A stretch of DNA of 64,000 nt from CADEGL01 sp050180485 (GTDB lineage Bacteria > Pseudomonadota > Alphaproteobacteria > CADEGL01). The DNA is taken from positions 1 to 64,000 of the forward strand of contig JBFXED010000010.1 of NCBI GenBank assembly GCA_050180485.1, in the 5' to 3' direction. Numbering within the stretch: the first letter of the stretch is position 1; the number at the start of each line of letters is the position of its first letter. The position numbers and the translations under genes were made by a program. A model generated the notes under the pieces. The model saw only the letters and a program-made list of their open reading frames with translations. It did not search any database and was not told where the DNA came from. This document shows positions 51,160 through 59,728 of this stretch, in pieces.

Positions 51160-51765
51160 ATGTCCCAGAAGAATCGTGCACGAGGCTTGGCATCGATGGC
51201 CGGTGCCATCGCCGTGACCGCGTTGCTCGCGGTTTCGACCCTGTCTGCGCAGGCGGCCAATCCGACCATGACCCCCTTGGCCGCCGAGGCCGAAGAGATC
51301 GATTTGGTGGCGACCGTCGTCTCGGTCGATACGGCGGCCCGCACGGTTGTCCTTCAGAACGACGAGGGCAAGCAGGCCAAGGTGAAGGTCAGCGACGCCG
51401 TGCAGCGGCTGGACGAGATTAAGCCTGGCGACAAGATCAAGCTGCGTTACTACGAGTCGGTCGCGATCGATCTGCGCCGCAACTCGAAAGCCAAGCCCGG
51501 CGCTGTCGCCGAGCAGGTGACCGAGCGTGCTCCGGCTAGCCAGCTTCCCGCCGGCCTTGTCGCGCGTCAGGTGACGGTCACGACGGAAGTGACCGCCATC
51601 GACCTGAAGAAGAACACGGTCACATTGAAGGGGCCGAATGGTGGTTTGCACACGGTCGCGGCGAAGAAGCCCGAGACCCAGGCCGCGCTCAAGAAGCTCA
51701 AGAAGGGCGACTTGATCGACATCACCTACACCGAGGCTATGGCGGCCGAAGTGATGAAGCCGTAA
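51160..51765 (+). CDS. Periplasmic protein with two OB-like repeats, hypothetical
   Basis: The 201-residue protein has a Sec signal (MAGAIAVTALLAVSTLSAQAA) and two similar units of about 60 residues. The first is DLVATVVSVDTAARTVVLQN with KPGDKIKLRYYESVAIDL, and the second is VTTEVTAIDLKKNTVTLKGP with KKGDLIDITYTEAMAAEV. Each looks like a small beta-barrel of the kind used in cell-envelope binding proteins. Function is unknown. ATG at 51160 follows GGAGGGGAAT. A terminator follows. Confidence 0.75.
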   Translation: MSQKNRARGLASMAGAIAVTALLAVSTLSAQAANPTMTPLAAEAEEIDLVATVVSVDTAARTVVLQNDEGKQAKVKVSDAVQRLDEIKPGDKIKLRYYESVAIDLRRNSKAKPGAVAEQVTERAPASQLPAGLVARQVTVTTEVTAIDLKKNTVTLKGPNGGLHTVAAKKPETQAALKKLKKGDLIDITYTEAMAAEVMKP

Positions 51766-51788
51766 CGGGTTTTCTTGGCCCAACGGCG

Positions 51789-51818
51789 AAGCGCCCCGGT
51801 GAAAGCCGGGGCGCTTTT
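51789..51818 (+). terminator. Rho-independent terminator
   Basis: An 11-bp perfect stem (AAGCGCCCCGG, 51789-51799, with its complement at 51806-51816) encloses TGAAAG and is followed by TT. It lies 24 bases after the stop of the periplasmic protein gene and next to the convergent mscS gene's end. Confidence 0.8.
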
Positions 51819-51822
51819 GGTT

Positions 51823-52635
51823 TCAGCGCATGGCGGGAATGGGAATCGCCTGCAGCGCGATCCCTTCTGCGGCCAGGGAATCGAGCACGGCTCGGTTGAC
51901 CGCGAAGCGCGTCGGGAAATAGTCGCGGCTCGGAATCCAATAGCGCGCGATCACGATCGGGCCATGATCGCCCAGGTCGAACACGCCGATCTCGGGGGGC
52001 GGAGCCGTGGCCACGCCGGGCACACCCGCGACCGCGCGGCCGACGATCTCTAGCGCCTTCGCCACGGGCGCGTCGTAGGCCAGCCGCGCGCGCGTCTCGG
52101 CGATTTGGTTCTCGCGCGAGTTGATCAGGATCTCGCCGACGATCTGGCGGTTGGGCACGATCACGTCGGCGCCGTCGGCGTTCTTGAGCATGGTCGCGCC
52201 CAGCTTGATATCCTGCACCACGCCCGACACGCCGCGCACGGTGATGGTGTTTCCGATCACGAAGGGGCGCGTCAGAATGATGACCAGGCCGGCCGCGAAG
52301 TTGGAGAGCGGCCCTTGGATCGCGACCGTCAGACCCAAGACGGCGGCGCCCGCGGCGGCGATCAAGGGCGTGATGGCGATGCCGAAATTGCCCAGCGTAA
52401 TGATGATGACGAAGCCCAGCGCCACAACGCGCGAGGCGTCGCCCATGAGCCCGGCCAGCGTGGTTTCCACGCCCTTGCGGCGCGCGAAGGCCGCGACCCG
52501 CCGCCCCATCCAGCCGGACAGCTTCCAGCCGATGACGAGGATGGCCAGCGAAGCCAGGATCTGGAAACTGTAGGCGACCAGGAAGGCGGCGACGGCGCTG
52601 TAGACCTGTTCGACGGAACCCAGATCCTTCGGCAT
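51823..52635 (-). CDS. mscS: Small-conductance mechanosensitive channel MscS-like
   Basis: The 270-residue protein has three membrane helices. The pore helix AAAGAAVLGLTVAIQGPLSNFAAG carries the Ala/Gly-rich MscS packing, followed by RPFVIGNTI of the beta domain and VVQDIKLGATMLKNADGADVIVPN. These are the MscS core signatures. It releases solutes under osmotic downshock. ATG at 52635 begins MPKDLGSVEQ. The gene converges on the periplasmic protein gene, with a terminator between. Confidence 0.93.
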   Translation of the reverse strand: MPKDLGSVEQVYSAVAAFLVAYSFQILASLAILVIGWKLSGWMGRRVAAFARRKGVETTLAGLMGDASRVVALGFVIIITLGNFGIAITPLIAAAGAAVLGLTVAIQGPLSNFAAGLVIILTRPFVIGNTITVRGVSGVVQDIKLGATMLKNADGADVIVPNRQIVGEILINSRENQIAETRARLAYDAPVAKALEIVGRAVAGVPGVATAPPPEIGVFDLGDHGPIVIARYWIPSRDYFPTRFAVNRAVLDSLAAEGIALQAIPIPAMR

Positions 52636-52922
52636 CGCATCCTCCGTGCGCGGCGGCCGACTCGGCCTTTGTCCGGATCATAACATCGGTTTGTCGGGCC
52701 CGCGCGCGGACATGGCGATCGAGGGGGCCGCATGCGACGCTGGTTGGGAAAATGATCCCGCTTCAGGGTATCGACGACGCCTTCCGCGAGTTGGAGGCTG
52801 GCATCGACACCAGTGCGGTCATAACATTTACTTAACAAATCCGGTCTAACAGGTCCTCTTGTGGCGCCGCCCGGCGGTCACCAGATTAGATCGGAATGAT
52901 AAAGTCGGCAGGGAGGTTCTCG

Positions 52923-53507
52923 ATGTTTCGTGCGTATGCCGTCCGCCTCGCATCCGTGGCCGCCGCCGCGTGCGTGGCTACCTCCATGGCCCTGGCTGCA
53001 CCGGTTCCGGGCGTGAAGCCAGCCCAGCCGCAACCGGCGGCCGACAAGCTGCAGCCCGGCCTCTCGGTCAACTACACCTACATGATGTTCAGCCACGTCA
53101 GCGAAGTGCCCAAGGCGGGCAAGGGTAAGCCGGGCCCCGTGCTGACCAACCTCGATCATCGCACCGAGTTCGGCAACGTGCTGACCGCCACCAATTCCAT
53201 GGGCGTCGGCGCGCAGATCAACGGCTTCATCAAGCTCGACAAGCCGGGCACTTATACGTTCGAGCTTCTGTCGAACGATGGCGTGAAGTGGTCGGTCGGC
53301 GGCGTGGTTCTGCATGAGGATCCGGGCATCCATGGCGATACGCCATCGCCGCCCATCGAAGTGGCCGTGACTGAGCCCGGCTGGTACGCGTTCTCGATGG
53401 ATTATTTCCAGCGCAAGGGCACCTCGGCCCTGCGCCTGAGTTGGAAGCCGCCGGGGGGTCAGACCATGGTCGTGGTGCCGCCCGAGGCCTTCGCTTCGCT
53501 CAAGTAA
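52923..53507 (+). CDS. Secreted PA14-like domain protein
   Basis: The 194-residue protein has a Sec signal (MFRAYAVRLASVAAAACVATSMALAA) and a PA14-type beta-barrel: GLSVNYTYMMFSHVS, GFIKLDKPGTYTFELLSNDGVKWSVGG and PGWYAFSMDYFQRKGTSALRLSW. PA14 domains bind carbohydrates or cell surfaces. ATG at 52923 follows GGGAGG. The 287 bases upstream (52636-52922) contain no gene I can support. It ends in a convergent terminator. Confidence 0.82.
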   Translation: MFRAYAVRLASVAAAACVATSMALAAPVPGVKPAQPQPAADKLQPGLSVNYTYMMFSHVSEVPKAGKGKPGPVLTNLDHRTEFGNVLTATNSMGVGAQINGFIKLDKPGTYTFELLSNDGVKWSVGGVVLHEDPGIHGDTPSPPIEVAVTEPGWYAFSMDYFQRKGTSALRLSWKPPGGQTMVVVPPEAFASLK

Positions 53508-53510
53508 GCC

Positions 53511-53547
53511 GGAACCTGCGCGGGCGCTTGACGCCCGCGCAGGTTCC
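53511..53547. terminator. Bidirectional terminator between convergent genes
   Basis: A perfect 16-bp stem (53511-53526 and 53532-53547) encloses a CTTGA loop. It fills the space between the PA14-like gene stop and the SDR stop. Flanking T/A runs are short, so its strength comes from the GC-rich stem. Confidence 0.82.
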
Positions 53548-54321
53548 TTAAATCCCGACGATCACCTGGCCGCCGTTCACGCTGATGACCTGGCCGGTCA
53601 TGAAGTCGGATTCGCCCGAGCACAGGAAGCCGACCGTATAGGCCATCTCGACGGCCTCGGCGAAGCGGCCGGCGGGCACGGCCTTGGACTTCTCGCGGAT
53701 ATAGTCCATGCCGCCCTTGCGCAAGGTCAGCTCCGTGATGACCGCGCCCGGCGCCAGCGAGTTCACGTTGATGTTCCAAGGCGCCAGTTCCTTGGCCCAG
53801 GCCTTGGTCAAGCCGATCAACGCGGCCTTGGCCGCGCAATAGGTCGCGCCATATTCGTGGCCGGTCTGACCCCAGATCGACGAGACGTTGACGATCTTGC
53901 CGCGCTTGCGCGACTTCATGCCGGGCACCACGGCTTGGGTCGCGAAGAAGGCGCCCTTCACGTGCACGTCGAACATCCGCTGGAACCAGTCGGGTGTCAC
54001 CTCCTCAATGCCCGTCCGCTCCGCGCCGATGCCGGCGTTGTTGACCAGGATGTCAACCGGCCCAAGGGCCTTCTCGCCCGCGCGGATGGCCTCTGCCATG
54101 GCCGTTGTGTCGGCCACGTCGGCCACGATGACATGTGCCCTGCCGCCTTTATCGCGGATCAACGTGCCGGTTTCCTCGGCACCTTCGGGCATGACGTCAT
54201 GGACGATCACGGCCGCGCCGCGCTCGGCCAGAAGCTCCGCATGGCAACGCCCCATGCCGCGGCCGGAACCGGTTATGAGCGCGACGCGCCCTTGCAGCGA
54301 ACGTGCGGTGTCGGCGGCCAT
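53548..54321 (-). CDS. Short-chain dehydrogenase/reductase
   Basis: The 257-residue classical SDR has the TGSGRGMGR nucleotide motif, LVNNAGIG, catalytic Ser in NVSSIWGQ and Tyr/Lys in ATYCAAKAAL. The C-terminal SGESDFMTGQVISVNGG matches 3-oxoacyl-ACP-reductase-like members. ATG at 54321 follows AGGGGGATAACCGC. It is 23 bases after the FMO-like gene and may be co-transcribed. Substrate unknown. Confidence 0.92.
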   Translation of the reverse strand: MAADTARSLQGRVALITGSGRGMGRCHAELLAERGAAVIVHDVMPEGAEETGTLIRDKGGRAHVIVADVADTTAMAEAIRAGEKALGPVDILVNNAGIGAERTGIEEVTPDWFQRMFDVHVKGAFFATQAVVPGMKSRKRGKIVNVSSIWGQTGHEYGATYCAAKAALIGLTKAWAKELAPWNINVNSLAPGAVITELTLRKGGMDYIREKSKAVPAGRFAEAVEMAYTVGFLCSGESDFMTGQVISVNGGQVIVGI

Positions 54322-54344
54322 GCGGTTATCCCCCTGATTGCGCG

Positions 54345-55787
54345 TTAGGAACGTGGCGGCGAGTGCAACAGGCCCGGCCACTCGTCACCCAGAAGCTCTA
54401 GCTCAGCATAATTGTCGAGGTCGCGGCTGTGGAGCGCGCGATCCTGGAGATAGAAGATGCGCGCAATCGCGCGCGCCATCCGTTCCGCACCCACTTCGAC
54501 GCCGGGAATGTCGCCCGCCACCGGCCCGTGACTCATGGTTGCCGCGTAATTGAAGCAGTGGATGTCGGCCAGGAACGGGGCCCTGCCTGGATGTCTCTCG
54601 GTGAACTCGAAGGCGGGGCCGAGATAGGGGAAGCTGCTCAACTCCGCCAAGGGTTCGTTGGCTGGAGGGGCGAAGCGGTCGCGCCACAGCGCGATCTCGT
54701 CCGAGAACTCCGCCAGCTCCGGCCGCAGGCGCGGATCGACCGCGAAGCCCGTGCCCAGGATCACGAAGTCGAACTGGTGCGCGCCCTTGGGCGTGGTCAG
54801 TTCCACCTCATTGCCCACCATGCGCGACGCCGTCACCGGGCTGCCGAGATGCAGCTTGTAATTCGGCCGCGTGGTGACCTTAAGCACGGATTCGCGCGGC
54901 GCCGCTACGCGGTCGCTCATCACTTGGTAAAGGCTGTGCCAGCGCCACGCGTCGTCGGACTGGGCGAAGCCGTTCATGAAGCCGCCATAGACGATTTGCT
55001 TGAAGCGGTTGTAGCGCGGCAGGTCGTCGCGCCGCACGAACATGTCGATCGAAGCGGCGCCCGCATCCATCGCCGTGACCGCGTTGTCGAATGCCGAAGC
55101 GCCCGCGCCGATCACGGCCACGCGCTTGCCCTTCAACGCGGCGAAGCCGATGTCGTCCGCCGTGTGCGCCAGGTGCGTGCGGGGCAGGCCGGCGAAAGCG
55201 GGCAGGATCGCGGGGCCGCCCAGCCCTTCGCGTCCGGTGGCGAAGATCACTTTGCGCGCGTAAGCCGTGTCCTTTTGTCCGCCGCGCATGAGATCCAAAC
55301 GGATCAGACCGTCGTCGGGCGCCAAACGGTCGACAGAGACTCCGTTTTCCACGGGCAGCTTCAAGACCTTCCGGTACCAGCGCAGATACTCCATCCACAT
55401 CGGCCGCGGAATTTTGCCTAGAGTCTCCCAGCCTTCATCGCCATGCTGAGCTTCGTACCAGGCGCGGAACGTCAGGCTGGGCAGGCCCATCACCGGGCCG
55501 GTTAGATGCTTGGGCGAACGCAAGGTCGCCATGCGCGCATAGGTGACCCAAGGGCCTTCCTGGCCTTCTTGGTTTCGGTCGAACAGCACGATGTTGCCGA
55601 TACCCTCGCGCATCAGCGCAAAGGAGGCCGCCATGCCGCAAGTGCCGGCGCCGACGAAGGCCACGTCATACACGTGGCGCGCCTTCGGGTGGACGCGGGG
55701 CTTCACCCAATTGGCGGGCGGATAATTGAGGCAAACGAGATCGTGAGCGAGACGCCGTTCCAGCGCCGCGAGGCCTTCGGGTTTCAT
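54345..55787 (-). CDS. FAD/NAD(P)-binding oxidoreductase, FMO-like
   Basis: The 480-residue protein has two dinucleotide folds: FAD-type DVAFVGAGTCGMAASFAL near residue 40 and NADPH-type RVAVIGAGASAFDNAVTAM near residue 220. ATGREGLGGP and VILGTGF are the ATG and TGF motifs of flavin monooxygenases. The exact FMO fingerprint (FxGxxxHxxx) is not clear; TADDIGF stands near that place. It may oxidise a small molecule together with the adjacent SDR. The start is ATG 55787. Confidence 0.85.
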   Translation of the reverse strand: MKPEGLAALERRLAHDLVCLNYPPANWVKPRVHPKARHVYDVAFVGAGTCGMAASFALMREGIGNIVLFDRNQEGQEGPWVTYARMATLRSPKHLTGPVMGLPSLTFRAWYEAQHGDEGWETLGKIPRPMWMEYLRWYRKVLKLPVENGVSVDRLAPDDGLIRLDLMRGGQKDTAYARKVIFATGREGLGGPAILPAFAGLPRTHLAHTADDIGFAALKGKRVAVIGAGASAFDNAVTAMDAGAASIDMFVRRDDLPRYNRFKQIVYGGFMNGFAQSDDAWRWHSLYQVMSDRVAAPRESVLKVTTRPNYKLHLGSPVTASRMVGNEVELTTPKGAHQFDFVILGTGFAVDPRLRPELAEFSDEIALWRDRFAPPANEPLAELSSFPYLGPAFEFTERHPGRAPFLADIHCFNYAATMSHGPVAGDIPGVEVGAERMARAIARIFYLQDRALHSRDLDNYAELELLGDEWPGLLHSPPRS

Positions 55788-55835
55788 GCTGTCCGTGAAA
55801 TCGCTTCGGTGAAATTCTTGTTGATGAGGGAGCGT

Positions 55836-56447
55836 TCAGAGATCGATTCCGCGCCGGGCGGAGGCGCGTTGCCATTTGGTCGCGTCATTGTCGTCGAAGA
55901 TGATGGCCTCGTCGGCGGGTACGCTGAACCAGTCCGCATGCGTCATTTCGCCCTCGAGCTGCCCGGCCGACCAACCGGCATAGCCGAAGGCCAACAACAG
56001 CAGGCGCGGCCCTTTGCCCCTTGCCACGTCGGCTATCACTTCGGGCCGCCCCGACATGGCGATGCGGTCGGTGATTTGGATGGTGCCTTCGGTCTTATAG
56101 TCGATCGAATGGAGCAGGAAACCCAATTCCTGCCCGACCGGTCCGCCGGTGTGGACGATGATTTCGCCCTTCACGCCTTGCGAATCCTGCCCGGTGGAAC
56201 TCAAAACGTCCTCCAGGCTCATGATCCCGACGGGCCGGTTGATGACGATGCCCATGGCGCCCGTGCGATCGTGCCGCACCATAAAAATAACCGTTTCCGC
56301 GAAGCGCGGGTCGGGCATGCCTGGCGCCGCCACCAGCAATTGCCCGGCCAGAGAATTCCCGTCCTCCGCCGCGGCCGTCCATGACAGCGCGAACGTGGCC
56401 GCGAGCACCAGGATCGCGGCGATGCGGGGGAGGAGCGAGTGTGGCAC
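55836..56447 (-). CDS. YqgE/AlgH-like protein with signal peptide
   Basis: The 203-residue protein contains the AlgH core SLAGQLLVAAPGMPDPRFAE, GAMGIVINRPVG, HTGGPVGQELGFLLHS and FGYAGWSAGQLEGEM. Unusually, an N-terminal MPHSLLPRIAAILVLAATFALSW-like hydrophobic segment ending in AAAEDG precedes it, which looks like a cleavable signal. YqgE/AlgH proteins are normally cytoplasmic. Function is unknown; AlgH is linked to alginate regulation in Pseudomonas. The start ATG is at 56447. Confidence 0.88.
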   Translation of the reverse strand: MPHSLLPRIAAILVLAATFALSWTAAAEDGNSLAGQLLVAAPGMPDPRFAETVIFMVRHDRTGAMGIVINRPVGIMSLEDVLSSTGQDSQGVKGEIIVHTGGPVGQELGFLLHSIDYKTEGTIQITDRIAMSGRPEVIADVARGKGPRLLLLAFGYAGWSAGQLEGEMTHADWFSVPADEAIIFDDNDATKWQRASARRGIDL

Positions 56448-56518
56448 GGCGCCGATTTCCTTCGATCCGATCCGTCGGCGTCACCTTATCGGCCGCTTTC
56501 TCGCCCGGCAAACGCGCA

Positions 56519-57259
56519 TCAGGGCATGGCCGTGACGCCGCCATCCACGATCAGCTCGATGCCCGTGATGTAGGCCGCCCGGTCGGAGAGGAGGAACAGG
56601 CAGGCATTGGCTTGGTCCTCGACCGTGCCCAGGCGGCCGAGCGGAATGCGGCCGGCCACGCGGGCCTGAGCTTCCGGCTTGCCCTCCCAGCGCGCCTGCA
56701 TGGGCGACAGGGTCGGGCCGGGCAACAGCGCGTTCGAGCGGATGCCGTCACGGGCATACTGGATGGCCATGGATTTCGAGAGCGCGATCAGCCCGGCCTT
56801 CGACGCCTGGTAAGCGTCCTGGGGCATGGGGTCACCGCGCAGACATTGGATGGAGGAGACGTGCACCATGGCCCCGCCGCCAGCAGCCTTCATCAGCGGT
56901 ACGGCGTGGCGGACGGTCAGCACCGCGGCGGTCAGATTGATCGCCATGATCCGGTTCCAGTCCGCGACGGTCATCTCGACGGCCGACTTGTCACGGTCGA
57001 ACCACAGGACCGCGGCGGCGTTGACCAGGTAGTCGAGGTGGCCCGCCGCGGCATGGGCGCGCGCGAAGGCGTCGGCCACGAAGGCCTCGTCGCTGACGTC
57101 ACCCTGCAGGTATAGGGCCTTGCCGCCCAGAGTCTTGGTCGACGGCTTCAGGTCGACCAGCGCGACATGCGCGCCCTCCGCCAGCAGCGCCTCGGCGATG
57201 GCCAAGCCCATGCCGCCCCCCGCGCCGGTTACCAAGGCGCTCTTTCCCGCGAAACCCAT
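56519..57259 (-). CDS. Short-chain dehydrogenase/reductase
   Basis: The 246-residue SDR has TGAGGGMGLAIAEAL, VALVDLK, LVNAAAVLWF and catalytic Ser in HVSSIQ with Tyr/Lys in DAYQASKAGL. It ends with ITGIELIVDGGVTAMP. ATG at 57259 follows GGAGGGCAACC. Asp in VDLK suggests NAD preference. It precedes the AlgH-like gene on the same strand with 71 bases between. Confidence 0.92.
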   Translation of the reverse strand: MGFAGKSALVTGAGGGMGLAIAEALLAEGAHVALVDLKPSTKTLGGKALYLQGDVSDEAFVADAFARAHAAAGHLDYLVNAAAVLWFDRDKSAVEMTVADWNRIMAINLTAAVLTVRHAVPLMKAAGGGAMVHVSSIQCLRGDPMPQDAYQASKAGLIALSKSMAIQYARDGIRSNALLPGPTLSPMQARWEGKPEAQARVAGRIPLGRLGTVEDQANACLFLLSDRAAYITGIELIVDGGVTAMP

Positions 57260-57311
57260 GGTTGCCCTCCGTCTTTCGCCCGCCCGTTATAGCGAAGGCG
57301 CAAACGAAAGA

Positions 57312-57333
57312 CCCGCCGGCTTTCACCGGCGGG
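57312..57333 (-). terminator. Terminator after orphan LivK-type gene
   Basis: An 8-bp stem (CCCGCCGG/CCGGCGGG) with a six-base loop lies 27 bases beyond the LivK-type stop. Read on the minus strand it is followed by TCTTTCGTTT. It separates this gene from the SDR at 56519. Confidence 0.75.
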
Positions 57334-57359
57334 CCCGTAGAGTTGGAACCGGAGCGGCT

Positions 57360-58616
57360 TTACGACTTCTTCGGATAGATCTTCACCGGATTGACGCCCA
57401 GCTTGAACGGTTCGTTGGCGTTCACGAACTTGAACACCGTGAAGTTATAGACACCGCAGTCGCCATTGGCGTCGCAGTTCTTCGGGCCCGTCAGGCCTTG
57501 CAGGCCCTTGGTCGCGAAGATGGCGTCGCGCAACGCCTTCTTGCCGATGTAGCTGTTGCCGTCTTTGTCCGTCTTGATGACTTTCTTGATCGCCTCCACG
57601 GCCAACAGCGCGGCGTCATAACCGAAATGGTGGAAGCCGCCGACCGGGTCCTCGCCGTACTTGGCCTTGTACTTCTTCAGGAAGTCCGGGTAGCCCTTGC
57701 CCAGCACGTCGGGCGAGGTGTCGCCGATCGTCAGGTTGACCTTGGTGGAAGCGTCACCCGCGAGTTTCAGGAAGTCGGGCACCAAGGCTCCCTCGGCTGA
57801 GACCAGCGTCGCCTTCTCAAGGCCCGTCACCGAGCCGGCCTGGCGCGTCACATGCGCCGCGGCGGCCACGAAGATCGGGTAGAAGATGACGTCCGGCTTT
57901 TCCGTCGCCACCTTGGTCAACATCGGCTTCATGTCGGTGTCGTTGGGCGAGATCGCTTCCGCCGCCGACACCTGGCCGCCCAACTGTTTGAAGCGGTCGA
58001 GGAAGACCTGGACGTAGCCCTGGGCATAGGGGCTGCCGTCATGGATGCCGACCGCCTTCTTGGCGCCCAGCACTTTGTAAGCCCAGTCGGCGGCGGTCGA
58101 GCCCGCCCAGTTGTCGTTCCACACCACGCGGACGAAACCTTTGTAGCTGGCGTCGCGCTTGGCATCGGTCAGGTTCGGCGCGGTCGGCGAAATGCCGACC
58201 ATCGAGATGCCGGCCTTCCACAGGATGGGCGCCGCCGGCTTGGCTTCGCTGGAGCAGGTCGGGCCCACGACGACGACGATCTTCTGGTTGGCCGCGAGCT
58301 TGGTGGCCGCGGTCTGACCACCTTCCGCGTTGCACTGGCTGTCCTCGGGCACCAGCTTGAGCGGATGGCTGCCGATCTTGCCGCCCGCGTCCTGGATCAG
58401 AATTTCCGCGCCGCGCTGCTCATCGATGCCGAGCGAGGCGTCGGCGCCGGAAATGACGCCCATGAAGCCAAGCTGCAGCGGCTCGTTCTTGGCCAGCTTG
58501 ATGACGCCGAGTTCGTCGGTGACCGGCCCCTTGGTCTCGGCTGCCAGCGCCGTTGCGGCGGATGCGGCCAACACGGCGAACGCCGCGGCCGTCGACCGCA
58601 AGGTCATCCGTTTCAT
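57360..58616 (-). CDS. Branched-chain-type ABC transporter substrate-binding protein, orphan
   Basis: The 418-residue protein has a Sec signal (RSTAAAFAVLAASAATALAA) and the type I periplasmic fold: LQLGFMGVISGADASLGID, GGKIGSHPLKLVPEDSQCNAEG and VVVVGPTCSSEAKPAAPIL. KAVGIHDGSPYAQGYVQVF occurs later. ATG at 58616 follows GAGGAGGAAGTC. No permease or ATPase gene is adjacent, so it must use a transporter encoded elsewhere or act in sensing. It is divergent from the EamA gene. A second LivK-type protein lies at 21148 but differs. Confidence 0.92.
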   Translation of the reverse strand: MKRMTLRSTAAAFAVLAASAATALAAETKGPVTDELGVIKLAKNEPLQLGFMGVISGADASLGIDEQRGAEILIQDAGGKIGSHPLKLVPEDSQCNAEGGQTAATKLAANQKIVVVVGPTCSSEAKPAAPILWKAGISMVGISPTAPNLTDAKRDASYKGFVRVVWNDNWAGSTAADWAYKVLGAKKAVGIHDGSPYAQGYVQVFLDRFKQLGGQVSAAEAISPNDTDMKPMLTKVATEKPDVIFYPIFVAAAAHVTRQAGSVTGLEKATLVSAEGALVPDFLKLAGDASTKVNLTIGDTSPDVLGKGYPDFLKKYKAKYGEDPVGGFHHFGYDAALLAVEAIKKVIKTDKDGNSYIGKKALRDAIFATKGLQGLTGPKNCDANGDCGVYNFTVFKFVNANEPFKLGVNPVKIYPKKS

Positions 58617-58798
58617 GACTTCCTCCTCATACTCGTTGACGTCGCCGCCGGTGGTCTCGATGGGTGTGCCGTTCGGCGATCGTCCACGAACCGTAAGCCC
58701 ATGGATCGCGGGGGCGCAATGTTCTCGCAATTGCGAAACACCTGTCGCGGCTGCGACGCGCCTGCTAGAACCGCCGTCTCCGCCGCAGATTCCATGAC

Positions 58799-59728
58799 AT
58801 GAGCGAAACCGCCAAGACTTCGACGCTGCCCGGCATCGCGCTGTTCGTCGCGGCGGTCTGCCTGTTCCCGTTCATGGATGCCACGGCCAAGTACCTGAGC
58901 GCCGAGTACCACGTCACCCAGATCGTTTGGGCGCGCTACACTTTCCACCTGATCGTGGTCGCGGCCCTGCTGCGCGGCAGCCTGATCAAATACATGCGCA
59001 GCCGGAATCTGCGGCTTCAGGGTTTGCGCACGGTCCTGATGATCGGCGCGACGTTCCTGTTCTTCACCGCGCTCCGCTTCATCCCGCTGGCCAACGCGAT
59101 CGCGATCAATTTCCTGGCGCCCCTGCTGGTGGTCACGTTTTCCGCGCCGCTTCTGAAGGAGAAGGTCGAGCCCATTCGCTGGCTCGCGGTCGCAGTCGGT
59201 TTCGGCGCGGTGCTGCTGATCATCCGGCCGGGCGTGGAAGGGTTCCAATGGGCCTCGCTCTTGGTCGTCTGCTCGGCTTCCTGCTACGCGCTCTACCAGC
59301 TCGTGACGCGACGGCTTTCGACCGTCGATCACCCGTTCACGACCCTGTTCTATTCCGGTATCGGCGGTTTCCTGGTGTTCAGCGTCTGGGCGCCGTTCGA
59401 ATGGCGCGACCCGACACTGGCCGCGTGGCTGCTGATGGTGATGATGGGCCTCATCGGTGGCCTATCGCATTATTTCCTGATCCGCGCCTTCGCCTATGCG
59501 CCCGCGTCGGTCCTGGCGCCGTTCAACTACGGCACGATCGTGGTCGGCACGGCCATCGGTTATGTCTGGTTCGGAAACTTTCCGGATCAGTGGGCCATCG
59601 CCGGCACGATCATCCTGATCGTCTCGGGATTGTCCTTGGCCTGGCGCGAGGCACGCGCCGGCATGACAGCCCGCCGCGCCGCCACTAAGCTTGCATCGCA
59701 AACCGGAGAGGGAAGGGATCCACGATGA
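58799..59728 (+). CDS. EamA/DMT family transporter
   Basis: The 309-residue protein has ten hydrophobic helices in two EamA halves: GIALFVAAVCLFPFMDATAKY with QIVWARY, and the second starting at GFQWASLLVVCSASCYALYQL. PLANAIAINFLAPLLV is typical. It probably exports a metabolite. Its last codons overlap the RraA-like start (ATGA), so the two are translated together. Confidence 0.9.
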   Translation: MSETAKTSTLPGIALFVAAVCLFPFMDATAKYLSAEYHVTQIVWARYTFHLIVVAALLRGSLIKYMRSRNLRLQGLRTVLMIGATFLFFTALRFIPLANAIAINFLAPLLVVTFSAPLLKEKVEPIRWLAVAVGFGAVLLIIRPGVEGFQWASLLVVCSASCYALYQLVTRRLSTVDHPFTTLFYSGIGGFLVFSVWAPFEWRDPTLAAWLLMVMMGLIGGLSHYFLIRAFAYAPASVLAPFNYGTIVVGTAIGYVWFGNFPDQWAIAGTIILIVSGLSLAWREARAGMTARRAATKLASQTGEGRDPR

